NCBI GenBank assembly: GCA_049325095.1
Contig: JBMOPO010000036.1
Coordinates: forward strand, 18,794 to 82,793
Length of the DNA: 64,000 bases
Source: JAGPUQ01 sp049325095
GTDB taxonomy: Bacteria > Pseudomonadota > Gammaproteobacteria > Pseudomonadales > Porticoccaceae
Direction of reading: 5' to 3'
Numbering within the stretch: the first letter of the stretch is position 1; every line of letters begins with the position of its first letter. Shown here piece after piece: positions 25,695-34,125 of this stretch. The notes beneath the pieces were generated by a model. The model did no database searches. It saw only the letters and a program-made list of their open reading frames with translations, and was not told the DNA's origin. Both the position numbers and the translations under genes were made by a program.

Positions 25695-27809
25695 TCAAAC
25701 CTCGCCATAGCGTTCGGCGCGGCCGAGCCAGCGGCGGATCAGCGGGATTACGGCGTCGGGGCGGGTGGCGGCGAGGGCCGCGGCGGCACGCCGGACCAGG
25801 GGCAGGAGGTCGGCGTCCCGCACGGGGTCGGCGATGCGCAGTTGCAGTTCGCCGGTCTGGCGCGTGCCCAGCACTTCCCCCGGTCCGCGCAGTTCGAGGT
25901 CGCGTTCGGCGATGCGAAAGCCGTCGTTGGTCTGGCGCAGGATGCGCAGCCGCTCGCGGGCCGCCGGCGAGAGCGGGTTCGAGTAGAGCAGCACGCAGTG
26001 GCTCCGGGCGCCGCCGCGACCCACCCGGCCGCGCAGCTGATGGAGCTGGGCGAGGCCGAGGCGTTCGGGGTTTTCGATCACCATCAGATTGGCGGCGGGG
26101 ACGTCCACGCCCACCTCGATGACGGTGGTGGCCACCAGCAGATCCAGCCGGCCGGCCTTGAAGGCCTCGACCACTTCGGCCTTCCGGGCGGGCTTCAGGC
26201 GCCCGTGAATCAGGCCGATGCGCAGGTCGGGCAGGGCCAGCCGCAGTTCGGCGGCGGTGGTTTCCGCGGCCTGGGCCTGCAGTTGTTCGGAGTCCTCGAT
26301 CAGGGTGCACACCCAATAGGCCTGCTGGCCGGCCCGGCAGGCGTTGTGGATGCGGGTGATGACCTCGGCGCGGCGGCTATCGGCGACGGTCAGGGTGTTG
26401 ACCGGGATCCGCCCCGGCGGCAGTTCGTCGATGACCGAATAGTCGAGGTCGGCATAGCCGATCATCGCCAGTGAACGGGGAATGGGGGTGGCGGTCATGA
26501 TCAACTGGTGCGGGGTCAGCCCGCCGCTGCCCTTGTCGCGCAGGGCGAGGCGCTGGTGGACCCCGAACCGGTGTTGCTCGTCGATGATGGTGAGCCCCAG
26601 ATTGCGGTAGCGGACATCGTCCTGGAACAGGGCGTGGGTGCCGATGGCGAGCCCGGCCTCGCCGCTCGCCAGGGCGGCGAGCTGAGCGGCCCGGGCCCGG
26701 CCCTTGAGCTTTCCAGTCAGCCAGGCGATGCGCACGCCCAGGGGTTCCAGCCAGCCGGCGAGGGTGGCGCGGTGCTGTTCGGCGAGGATTTCGGTGGGCG
26801 CCAGCAGCGCGGCCTGGTGACCCGCGCCCAGGGCCTGCACGATGGCGTGGGCCGCGACCGCGGTCTTGCCGGAGCCGACGTCCCCCTGCAGCAGGCGCAG
26901 CATGGGTTGGGGGCGGGCCAGGTCGGCGGCGATTTCCCCGCACACCCGGCGCTGGGCCGGGGTGAACGCGAACGGCAGCCGGTCCAGGAAGCGGCGCTCC
27001 AGTTCCGGAGCTGCGGCCAGGGCCGGCGCCCGCCGGCGCCGCGTCCGGGCCCGCAACCGGCGCAGGCTGAGGTGATGGGCGAGCAGTTCCTCGAAGGCCA
27101 GGCGCCGCTGCGCCGGATGTTCGCCCCGGGACAGCGCGGCTAGGGGCGCCTCGGCGGGGGGCGCGTGCAGGTAGTGCACGGCGTCGCCCAGGGCGGGGAG
27201 TTCCGGCAGGGATCCGGCCGGCAGCCAATCGTGCAGCAGCTCGGGGTGTTCGCGCTCGGTGAGCGCCAGCGCCTGGGTCACCAGTTGCCGCAGGCGCGGC
27301 TGGGTGATGCCCTCCCCGGCCGGGTAGATGGGCGTGAGGCTCGCCTCCAGGTGCGGCGGCTGGTCGGGGGCGAGGAACCGGTATTCGGGATGTACCAGTT
27401 CGAGCCCGGCGGGACCGAGACGGGCCTCGCCGTAGCAGCGCAGCCGCACCCCGCGGGCCAGCGCGCGCTGCTGGGCCGCGGAGAAGTGGAAGAAGCGCAG
27501 GCTGATCAGGCCGGAGCCGTCGGCGAGTTTGCAGATCAGGCTGCGCCGCCGGCCGAAGACCAGGTCGGCGGCCAGGATCTCGCCTTCGATGACCGCCTCG
27601 ACCGGCGGGCGCAGCGCGGCGATGGGGGTGACCCGGGTGCGGTCCTGATAGCGTACCGGCAGGTGGAAGAGCAGATCCTGGAGGCGGTGGATGCCGATCC
27701 GGGCGAGGCGGGCGGCGAGCTGCGGGCCTACGCCGCGCAGCTCGGTGACCAGGGGCCCGGGGACCGCCGGCCCGGCCGCCGCGGTCCCGCTCCCGGGAGC
27801 CGGACTCAG
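25695..27809 (-). CDS. recG: ATP-dependent DNA helicase RecG (non-canonical start)
   Basis: RecG remodels stalled forks and branch-migrates Holliday junctions. Visible are the N-terminal wedge domain (LRGVGPQLAARLARIG, LLFHLPVRYQDRTRV), Walker A (LLQGDVGSGKTAVAA), the DEQH-type motif (IIDEQHRFGVHQR), TATPIPRSLAM, and the C-terminal LRGRVGRG and QTNDGF regions. The odd point is the start. No ATG, GTG or TTG lies in frame between the upstream gene and the conserved wedge. The candidates are CTG at 27809, which overlaps the hydrolase stop (CTGA, 704 residues), or CTG at 27752 (685 residues). I list the longer one. Normal length is about 690. Confidence 0.9.
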   Translation of the reverse strand: MSPAPGSGTAAAGPAVPGPLVTELRGVGPQLAARLARIGIHRLQDLLFHLPVRYQDRTRVTPIAALRPPVEAVIEGEILAADLVFGRRRSLICKLADGSGLISLRFFHFSAAQQRALARGVRLRCYGEARLGPAGLELVHPEYRFLAPDQPPHLEASLTPIYPAGEGITQPRLRQLVTQALALTEREHPELLHDWLPAGSLPELPALGDAVHYLHAPPAEAPLAALSRGEHPAQRRLAFEELLAHHLSLRRLRARTRRRRAPALAAAPELERRFLDRLPFAFTPAQRRVCGEIAADLARPQPMLRLLQGDVGSGKTAVAAHAIVQALGAGHQAALLAPTEILAEQHRATLAGWLEPLGVRIAWLTGKLKGRARAAQLAALASGEAGLAIGTHALFQDDVRYRNLGLTIIDEQHRFGVHQRLALRDKGSGGLTPHQLIMTATPIPRSLAMIGYADLDYSVIDELPPGRIPVNTLTVADSRRAEVITRIHNACRAGQQAYWVCTLIEDSEQLQAQAAETTAAELRLALPDLRIGLIHGRLKPARKAEVVEAFKAGRLDLLVATTVIEVGVDVPAANLMVIENPERLGLAQLHQLRGRVGRGGARSHCVLLYSNPLSPAARERLRILRQTNDGFRIAERDLELRGPGEVLGTRQTGELQLRIADPVRDADLLPLVRRAAAALAATRPDAVIPLIRRWLGRAERYGEV

Positions 27810-28585
27810 ATGAGCCGGCCGATGGCCTCGACCACCCGCGCGGTCTGCTCCAGCGGCACCATGTGGCCGGCCTCGGGGATCACCACCAGCTCGCTGCCGG
27901 CGATGCCGTCGCGGAAGGCTTCGGCATAAGGCATGGGGGTGAGCCGGTCGGAAGCGCCCCAGATCAGCAGGGTTCGGGCCTTGATCCGGTACAGCCGTTC
28001 GGACAGCCCGCGGTCGGGGATGGGAAACAGGATCTTGCCGGCCATGCCCAGCTGGCGGGCGTTCTGCACCAGGAAGCGCTGCAGAAAGTCGAGGTCGGAA
28101 AAATCGGCGCCGGCGGTCATCATGGCGGCGCCGGCCGCCACGTCGTGGAACAGCACAGCGGGCAGCTCGTGGGGCACCATGGCGAAGATGTCGGGCATGG
28201 GATATTCGTCGAGCCACAACCCGGCCGGGCAAATCAGCGCCAGCCGATCGATGTCGTTGGGCGCCACGGCGGCCAGCTCGGCGGCGATCATGCCGCCCAT
28301 CGAGTGGCCTACCAAGACCGGCTTGACCAGGCCGAGCTGACCCATCACGTCATGGGTGTGCAGGGTGAAATCCAGCATGGTGCGGATTTCATGGCACTCC
28401 TCGGAGTCCCCGTAGCCGGGCAGCAGGGGGGCGTGGACCCGAAAGCGCCGGGCCAGGGCGTTGAGGAAGGGGTCTTCGGCCACCAGGCCGCCGGCGCCGT
28501 GCAGGAACAGCAGGTCCGGCCCCTCGCCGCCGGTCAGTACCTGGACCTCGACCTTGGGGGCGCGGAGGGTTTCGAGGCGGATCAT
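27806..28585 (-). CDS. Alpha/beta hydrolase
   Basis: A 259-residue alpha/beta-hydrolase fold protein with the triad Ser95 (GHSMGG), Asp213 (GASDRLTP) and His241 (EAGHMVP) and the oxyanion HGAGG near residue 29. Start MIRLETL has GGAGG upstream and overlaps the stop of the LLM monooxygenase (ATGA). Family members include esterases, C-C bond hydrolases and dehalogenases; the substrate is not readable. The tight coupling to a flavin monooxygenase suggests the two act in sequence, with the hydrolase cleaving the oxygenated product. Confidence 0.85.
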   Translation of the reverse strand: MIRLETLRAPKVEVQVLTGGEGPDLLFLHGAGGLVAEDPFLNALARRFRVHAPLLPGYGDSEECHEIRTMLDFTLHTHDVMGQLGLVKPVLVGHSMGGMIAAELAAVAPNDIDRLALICPAGLWLDEYPMPDIFAMVPHELPAVLFHDVAAGAAMMTAGADFSDLDFLQRFLVQNARQLGMAGKILFPIPDRGLSERLYRIKARTLLIWGASDRLTPMPYAEAFRDGIAGSELVVIPEAGHMVPLEQTARVVEAIGRLI

Positions 28586-29829
28586 CGGGCACCTCCGTTG
28601 CGCAGGGATACGGGGCCCGGCGTGGCGCGGGCGGCTAGGGGCTTGCACCAGAAGCGCTCGTCGTCCTGGTACTCCGGCCACAGGTTGCGCAGTTTCGGCA
28701 TCACCTTCTCGGCGAACAGCCGGGTCGAGTACCTGGTCTTGTCGACGGGCATGTCGCCGACGTGGATGAGGCAAAACACATTGCCCACGTGCAGCCCCTT
28801 GATCATCGCCTCCATGCGCTCGCGTACGGTATCCGGGCTGCCGGCGATGACAAAACCGCCCTCCACCAGGTCGCCCCAGGACAGGTGTGCGGCCTCCTCG
28901 AAGTTGGGCGCGAACTGCGACAGGGCACCGGATTTGATGGTCTTGATGGTGCGGTATCCCGGGGCATCGGCAAAGCCGGGCGCGATGTGCAGGCAGCGGT
29001 TGAAGAAGTAGTTGACGTGCGGGGCGTAGAGCCGCTCAGCCTCGGCGTCGGTCTCGGCCACGCAGATGGTCTGCGCAAAGCCGGCCCGGTAGGGGGATTC
29101 GTCGGGTTCGTTGCGCGCGGTGAGCCGGTCCCAGTAGCCCTGCAGCAACGCCTTGGCGCGGATGTAGCCGGAAAAGCTCAGGTACGAATAGGAGTAGACA
29201 TTGTCGAGACAGAAGTCGTAGGTCTCGACCGAGCCGCCGCCGGGGATGTGGATGGGCGGCGGCTTCTGGATCGGCTTGGGCCAGGTGTTGACGTAGCGCA
29301 GCTTGGTGTAGCGCCCGTTCCAGGCGAAGGGCTCGGTCTCGCGCCAGGCCTTGATGATCAGGTCGTGGGCCTCCTGGTAGCGCTCCCGGGTCAGCGCCGG
29401 GATGTCGCCGTAGCAGTAGTTGGTGTCCATCGAGGTGCCCACCGGAAAGCCCGCCACCAGGCGGCCGCCGCTGATCACGTCGAGCATGGCGAACTCCTCG
29501 GCTACCCGGATGGGCGGGTTGTACAGGGACAGCGAGTTGCCCAGCACCACGATGGCGGCATTGAGGGCGCGCCGGGAGATGGCCGCGGCCATCAGGTTGG
29601 GCGAGGGCATCAGCCCATAGGCGTTCTGATGGTGCTCGTTGACGCCGAGGCCGTCGTAGCCGAGTGAATCAGCGTATTCGAGCATGTCGAGATAGTCGTT
29701 GTAGACGTCGTGGCCCTTGACCGGATCGTAGAGCCTGGCGTCGATATCCACCCACACCGAACGGTGCTTTTTGCGGAAATCGTCCGGCAGATGCGGCCAG
29801 GGCATCAGGTTGAACCAGGTGAACTTCAT
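28582..29829 (-). CDS. LLM class flavin-dependent oxidoreductase (luciferase-like monooxygenase)
   Basis: A 415-residue bacterial-luciferase-fold enzyme. These use reduced FMN (or F420 in other phyla) and O2 to oxygenate organic substrates. Typical parts are the N-terminal barrel strand, YADSLGYDGLGVNEHH, RVAEEFAMLDVISGGRLVAGFPVG, and GSPDTVRERM near the C-terminus. The insert with YNDYLDMLEYADSLG and the long C-terminal tail resemble the alkanesulfonate- and limonene-type monooxygenases in a general way only. No flavin reductase is encoded beside it, so reduced flavin must come from elsewhere. Coupled by 4 bases to the hydrolase. Confidence 0.87.
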   Translation of the reverse strand: MKFTWFNLMPWPHLPDDFRKKHRSVWVDIDARLYDPVKGHDVYNDYLDMLEYADSLGYDGLGVNEHHQNAYGLMPSPNLMAAAISRRALNAAIVVLGNSLSLYNPPIRVAEEFAMLDVISGGRLVAGFPVGTSMDTNYCYGDIPALTRERYQEAHDLIIKAWRETEPFAWNGRYTKLRYVNTWPKPIQKPPPIHIPGGGSVETYDFCLDNVYSYSYLSFSGYIRAKALLQGYWDRLTARNEPDESPYRAGFAQTICVAETDAEAERLYAPHVNYFFNRCLHIAPGFADAPGYRTIKTIKSGALSQFAPNFEEAAHLSWGDLVEGGFVIAGSPDTVRERMEAMIKGLHVGNVFCLIHVGDMPVDKTRYSTRLFAEKVMPKLRNLWPEYQDDERFWCKPLAARATPGPVSLRNGGAR

Positions 29830-29907
29830 GGCGACCCCCTGTGATTGTCGCGGCGAGGACGGTGACGCCCCGCCGTGTGTTCCGGGCGCGAAAGGCCGGA
29901 GTAACGC

Positions 29908-30570
29908 CTATGGGCAGCCCTCCGGCGTGCACTGCGCGCCGGTTTCGCCGCGCGCGGCGACCCGGTCGAGCACCTGCAGGAAGGTCTCCTCGCCCTGGGC
30001 GCCGGACAGGGAGAGTTTGCCGTCGAAGCTGAAGAAAGGCACGCCGGTGACGCCCTGGTCACGGGAAAAGCGGATCCGCTCGAGGATGGTCTCGCGGGCG
30101 TCAGGGCCGGCCAGCCGCGTCCGGATGTCGGCCGCGTCGAGGCCCACCTCGCCGGCGATGCCGGCCAGGGTTTCGGGGTCGCCGACATCGCGGCCCTCGC
30201 AGAAGTAGGCCCGGAACAGGGCCTCCACCATGGCGTCCTCCAGGCCCGCCTGGCGCGCCCACTCGATCAGCCGGTGGGCGTTGAGGGTATTGGCGCCGCG
30301 GGCGATGCGGTCGAGGTGCAGCTCCAGCCCCACGGCGGCGCCCGCCGCGGTGATGCGGGCGAACATCAGGTCGATCATCTGGCGGCCGTACTTGCGCTCG
30401 ATGGTCTCCCGGTAGGGATAGCCCTCGGCGGGCGCCTCCGGATGGAGCTGGTAGGGGAACCAGCGAATCTCCGGCCGCAGGGCCGGGCGTTGCGCCAGGG
30501 CCCGTTCGAGCTGCCGCTTGGCGACATAGCACCAGGGGCAGACGACGTCGGAAATGATATCGATTTGCAT
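29908..30570 (-). CDS. DsbA family oxidoreductase, FrnE-like
   Basis: A 220-residue thioredoxin-fold protein with CPWC at residues 11-14 and a helical insert. It has no signal peptide, so it is probably cytoplasmic, like FrnE/YwbO-type DSBA oxidoreductases. The GVPFFSFDGKLSLSGAQ segment carries the cis-Pro loop (TGVPFF). A further Cys pair (CTPEGC) lies at the very C-terminus, a feature also seen in FrnE of Deinococcus, where it takes part in disulfide exchange. It sits between the LLM enzyme (78 bases) and ridA (17 bases). Confidence 0.87.
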   Translation of the reverse strand: MQIDIISDVVCPWCYVAKRQLERALAQRPALRPEIRWFPYQLHPEAPAEGYPYRETIERKYGRQMIDLMFARITAAGAAVGLELHLDRIARGANTLNAHRLIEWARQAGLEDAMVEALFRAYFCEGRDVGDPETLAGIAGEVGLDAADIRTRLAGPDARETILERIRFSRDQGVTGVPFFSFDGKLSLSGAQGEETFLQVLDRVAARGETGAQCTPEGCP

Positions 30571-30587
30571 GGCGATCTCCGGATGGG

Positions 30588-30971
30588 TCAGCGCACCATG
30601 ATAGCGTCCATTTCCACCAGTGCGCCGCGCGGCAGCCCCGCCACCCCGATCACCGCGCGCGCCGGGTAGGGCTCGGCGAAGCGGCGTTTCATGACCTCGT
30701 TGACGACCGGAAAGTGGGCCAGATCCACAAGGTAGATGTTGAGCTTGACCAGATCGGCGAGCGAGCCGCCGGCCGCGGCACACACCGCGGCGAGGTTGTC
30801 GAGCACCTGCACGATCTGGCGCTCGACCTCGCCCTCGACCAGTTCCATGGTGACCGGGTCGAGGGGGATCTGCCCGGACAGGTAGACGGTGTCGCCGCTC
30901 CGCACCGCCTGGGAGTAGGTGCCGATGGCGGCGGGTGCGCGATCGGTGTGGATGACGGTTTTTTGGGCCAA
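30588..30971 (-). CDS. ridA: RidA family enamine/imine deaminase
   Basis: A 127-residue RidA/YjgF protein that hydrolyses reactive enamine/imine intermediates such as 2-aminoacrylate. It has the family start KTVIHTDRAPAAIGTYSQAV, the YLSGQIPLDP block and the substrate-binding arginine in YPARAVIGVAGLPRGALVEMDAI. The start is TTG at 30971, with GAGGTG 5 bases upstream; no ATG is in frame. It follows spoT by 8 bases, as in many gammaproteobacteria. Confidence 0.93.
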   Translation of the reverse strand: MAQKTVIHTDRAPAAIGTYSQAVRSGDTVYLSGQIPLDPVTMELVEGEVERQIVQVLDNLAAVCAAAGGSLADLVKLNIYLVDLAHFPVVNEVMKRRFAEPYPARAVIGVAGLPRGALVEMDAIMVR

Positions 30972-30979
30972 ACGGCACC

Positions 30980-33133
30980 TCAGTTCTTGATGCGTTGTAC
31001 GGATCGCACCTGCTTGAGGATGCGGATGCGGCGCATGATGTTGGCCAGATGGACGCGGCTGCGCGCCGCGATCACCATGTTGACCACGCTGGCCTGGGTA
31101 TCCCGATCGCCCACGTTGATGCGCAGGATGGTCGCCTCCTGCTCCGACACCCGGCTCGCCAGGGTGGCGATGATGCCGCGCTCGGACACCACCACCAGCT
31201 TGAGTTCGACGGGAAACTCCCCCTTCACCGCGGGCGACCACTGCAGCGGCATGCACTTCTCGCGGTTGTCGCGGATGCCGGTGAGGTTCTTGCAGGATTC
31301 CCGATGGATGACCAGACCCCGCCCCGGGCTGATGTGGCCGAGGATGGGATCGCCGGGCAACGGATAGCAGCAGCGCGCGAAACTGGTCACCAGGCGCTGG
31401 CGGTTGTCGATCAGGATGGGCGAATCCAGATTGGGTTCGGCCTGCGCGCGGCGCTGCTCCGGCACCAGGATATTGGCCACCGCGTAGGCGACCCGGCCGC
31501 CCATGCCGATCTGCTGGAGCACGCTTTCAAAGCTGGGCGCGCCGGTTTCCTTGAGCAGGTGCTTGATCTGGGATTTGCAAATCTGTTTGTAGCTGGTTCC
31601 GAACCGCCCCAGCGCCTGGTCGAGCAGGCGCTTGCCCAGTTCCACCGACTGGTCGTGCTGCTGATGCTTGAGGAAGTGCCGGATCGCGCTGCGCGCCTTG
31701 GCGGTGACCACGAAGTTGAGCCAGGCGGGGTTGGGTTGGGCGCCCGGGGCGGTGATGATCCGCACCCGTTGGCCGCTCTCGATGGCCTGCGACAGCGGGC
31801 TCAACTGGCCATTGATCTCGCAGGCCACGCAGGTATCCCCGACCTGGGTGTGGACCGCATAGGCGAAGTCCACCGGGGTGGCCCCCGCCGGCAGCTCGAT
31901 GATCTTGCCGTTGGGCGTAAATACATAGACTTCGTCGGGGAACAGGTCGGTCTTGACGTGTTCGATGAACTCCAGGGAGTTGCCGGCCTGGCGCTGCAGC
32001 TCGAGCAGGCTCTTGACCCAGCGGTTGGTGCGGCCCTGACTGCTGTCGATCTGCTCCGAACCACGCTTGTAGAACCAGTGCGAGGCGATGCCGTAGTTGG
32101 CCAGATCATCCATCTCCCTGGTCCGGATCTGCACCTCGATGGGCAGTCCGTGCATGCCGACCAGTACCGTGTGCAGGGACTGATAGCCGTTGGCCTTGGG
32201 GATGGCGATATAGTCCTTGAACTCCCCGCTGACCGGCTTGTAGAGGTTGTGAATGACCCCCAGCACGCGGTAGCACTCATCCACCGATGCGACCACGATG
32301 CGGAAGGCGAAAACGTCCATCAGGGATTTGAAGGAACGCTTCTTCACCTTCATCTTCTGGTAGATGCTCCAGAGGTGCTTCTCGCGGCCGGCGACCGTCG
32401 CGGCGATGCCCTCCCGCGCCAGCCGGGTTTCGATCGCCTGCTGGATTTCCGCGACCACGCCGATCCGGCGCCCGCGGGCCTGGGCCAGCGCCTCGCGGAT
32501 GCGGTGATGGCGCAGCGGGTAGAGCGCCGCGAACCCCCGCTCCTCGAACTCCACCCGCATGTCGTTCATGCCCAGGCGCTGGGCCAGGGGCGCGTAGATC
32601 TCCAGGGTCTCGCGGGCGATGCGGCGCCGCTTTTCCGGCGGCAGTACGCCGAGGGTGCGCATGTTGTGCAGGCGGTCGGCGAGCTTGACCAGCACCACGC
32701 GGATATCCCGCGACATCGCCAGCGCCATCTTCTGGAAATTCTCCGCCTGCTGCTCCGCTCGGGAGGAGAACTCGATCTCGGTGAGCTTGCTGACCCCATC
32801 GACCAGCGCCGAGACGGTGCGGCCGAAACGGCGGGTGAGCTGGAAGCGCGTGGTCGAGGTGTCTTCGATGACGTCGTGGAGCAGCGCGGCCATCAGGCCC
32901 TCGCTGTCCATGCGCATGTCGGCGAGGATGGTGGCGACCGCCAGGGGATGGGAAATATAGGGTTCGCCGCTGTGCCGGAACTGGCCCCGGTGCCCGTTGT
33001 ACGCGTATTCGTAGGCGCGCATCACCCGCCGGGCTTGGTGCGGGGGCAGGTAGCTGGCGAGCTTGCGCTCCAGCGCTCCGGCAGCCTCCTGGCAGGCCTG
33101 TTCGCTGTCAGTCGTCGCCGGCCAGGGGTGCAT
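30980..33133 (-). CDS. spoT: Bifunctional (p)ppGpp synthetase/hydrolase SpoT
   Basis: Stringent-response enzyme that makes and degrades (p)ppGpp. In order: HD hydrolase domain (HDVIEDT, His86-Asp87), synthetase domain (KSLMDVFAFRIVV, YKPVSGEFKDYIAIPKANGYQSLHT), TGS domain (VYVFTPNGKIIELPAGATPVDFAYAVHT), helical and zinc-finger-like region (ARCCYPLPGD), and C-terminal ACT domain. Both active sites look intact. I chose ATG 33133 because GAGG lies just upstream; ATG 33148 is possible. The start overlaps rpoZ by 26 bases, which indicates coupling. Confidence 0.95.
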   Translation of the reverse strand: MHPWPATTDSEQACQEAAGALERKLASYLPPHQARRVMRAYEYAYNGHRGQFRHSGEPYISHPLAVATILADMRMDSEGLMAALLHDVIEDTSTTRFQLTRRFGRTVSALVDGVSKLTEIEFSSRAEQQAENFQKMALAMSRDIRVVLVKLADRLHNMRTLGVLPPEKRRRIARETLEIYAPLAQRLGMNDMRVEFEERGFAALYPLRHHRIREALAQARGRRIGVVAEIQQAIETRLAREGIAATVAGREKHLWSIYQKMKVKKRSFKSLMDVFAFRIVVASVDECYRVLGVIHNLYKPVSGEFKDYIAIPKANGYQSLHTVLVGMHGLPIEVQIRTREMDDLANYGIASHWFYKRGSEQIDSSQGRTNRWVKSLLELQRQAGNSLEFIEHVKTDLFPDEVYVFTPNGKIIELPAGATPVDFAYAVHTQVGDTCVACEINGQLSPLSQAIESGQRVRIITAPGAQPNPAWLNFVVTAKARSAIRHFLKHQQHDQSVELGKRLLDQALGRFGTSYKQICKSQIKHLLKETGAPSFESVLQQIGMGGRVAYAVANILVPEQRRAQAEPNLDSPILIDNRQRLVTSFARCCYPLPGDPILGHISPGRGLVIHRESCKNLTGIRDNREKCMPLQWSPAVKGEFPVELKLVVVSERGIIATLASRVSEQEATILRINVGDRDTQASVVNMVIAARSRVHLANIMRRIRILKQVRSVQRIKN

Positions 33134-33407
33134 CGTCCTCGAAAACATAGGGCGGGGGCTCCGTCACCCGCGACAGGTCCAGGGAGAGAAAGTCCTCGAC
33201 CTCGTCGACCTCGTCGAGAATGGAACGGTCCACCAGCCCGGCGGCAATCTCGCGCAGGGCGACCACCGTCGGCTTGTCGTTTTCCCAGGGCACCAGCGGC
33301 GCTTTGCCGCCGGTGGCGATCTGGCGGGCACGCTTGCTGGCGATCAATACCAGATCAAAGCGGTTGCCCACCTTATCCAAGCAGTCTTCGACGGTGATTC
33401 GGGCCAT
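33108..33407 (-). CDS. rpoZ: RNA polymerase omega subunit
   Basis: A 99-residue omega subunit with MARITVEDCLDKVGNRFDLV and RARQI..GGKAPLV...KPTVVALREIAAG, all typical. It helps fold the beta-prime subunit and forms part of the ppGpp site on RNA polymerase, so its linkage to spoT makes functional sense. The acidic C-terminal tail overlaps the spoT start. Follows gmk by 68 bases. Confidence 0.96.
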   Translation of the reverse strand: MARITVEDCLDKVGNRFDLVLIASKRARQIATGGKAPLVPWENDKPTVVALREIAAGLVDRSILDEVDEVEDFLSLDLSRVTEPPPYVFEDDAPLAGDD

Positions 33408-33475
33408 GAACAGTCTCGATGAGTCCGGGATCAGGTTGCGCTTGCAGGGCCTGTCAGTGTAGCGCAAAACCCCGC

Positions 33476-34093
33476 TCAGGACAGCAGGGCGCGGAGCAGA
33501 TCCCCGTATCGCTCCTGTTGGGCACCGAGCCGCAGCCGCTGCGCCCGGACCACCGCGGTCAGCTCCTCGAGCGCCATGTCGAAATCATCGTTGATGATCA
33601 GGTAGTCGGCTTCCACGTAGTGGGAGATTTCCTCCTGGGCCTGGGCGAGGCGCCGCCGGATGACGTCCGGGCCGTCCTGACGGCGCTCGGTGAGGCGGTT
33701 CGTCAAACACGCCAGCGATGGCGGCAGAATGAAAATGCGCACGCAGTCGGGGCACAGGCGGTGGACCTGGGCGGCGCCCTGCCAGTCGATTTCGAGGATC
33801 ACATCGACGCCCTGCCGGAGGCGCTCTTCGACCCACCGCTGCGAGGTTCCGTAGAGGTTGCCGAATACCCGGGCGTGCTCGAGGAATTCGGCGCGTTCGA
33901 CCATCGCGGTGAATTCCGCTTCGGTGGTGAAATGGTAGTCGACCCCCTCCCGTTCACCGGGCCGGATCGCCCGGGTGGTGTACGAAACCGAAACCTGCAC
34001 ATTGGCCAGGCGCCGCACCAGGGCCGCGACCAGACTGGTCTTGCCGGCGCCGGAAGGCGCCGAGACGGTAAACAGGGTTCCCTTGTCGACCAT
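33476..34093 (-). CDS. gmk: Guanylate kinase
   Basis: A 205-residue GMP kinase with the P-loop SAPSGAGKTSLV, the GMP-binding SYTTRAIRPGEREGVDYHF block and EIDWQGAAQV. Start MVDKGTLF has AGGAG upstream; the in-frame extension further upstream is unsupported. It is 32 bases downstream of yicC and precedes rpoZ-spoT, the common order. Confidence 0.96.
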   Translation of the reverse strand: MVDKGTLFTVSAPSGAGKTSLVAALVRRLANVQVSVSYTTRAIRPGEREGVDYHFTTEAEFTAMVERAEFLEHARVFGNLYGTSQRWVEERLRQGVDVILEIDWQGAAQVHRLCPDCVRIFILPPSLACLTNRLTERRQDGPDVIRRRLAQAQEEISHYVEADYLIINDDFDMALEELTAVVRAQRLRLGAQQERYGDLLRALLS

Positions 34094-34125
34094 AGCTATA
34101 CTCCTGGACGCCCGCGATCGCGGGC

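Noticed and set aside
29908..30570. Periplasmic DsbA partner of DsbB
   Set aside because: No signal peptide and the insert and C-terminal Cys pair fit the cytoplasmic FrnE type.
30995..33397. 800-residue plus-strand open frame
   Set aside because: Antisense shadow of spoT and rpoZ.
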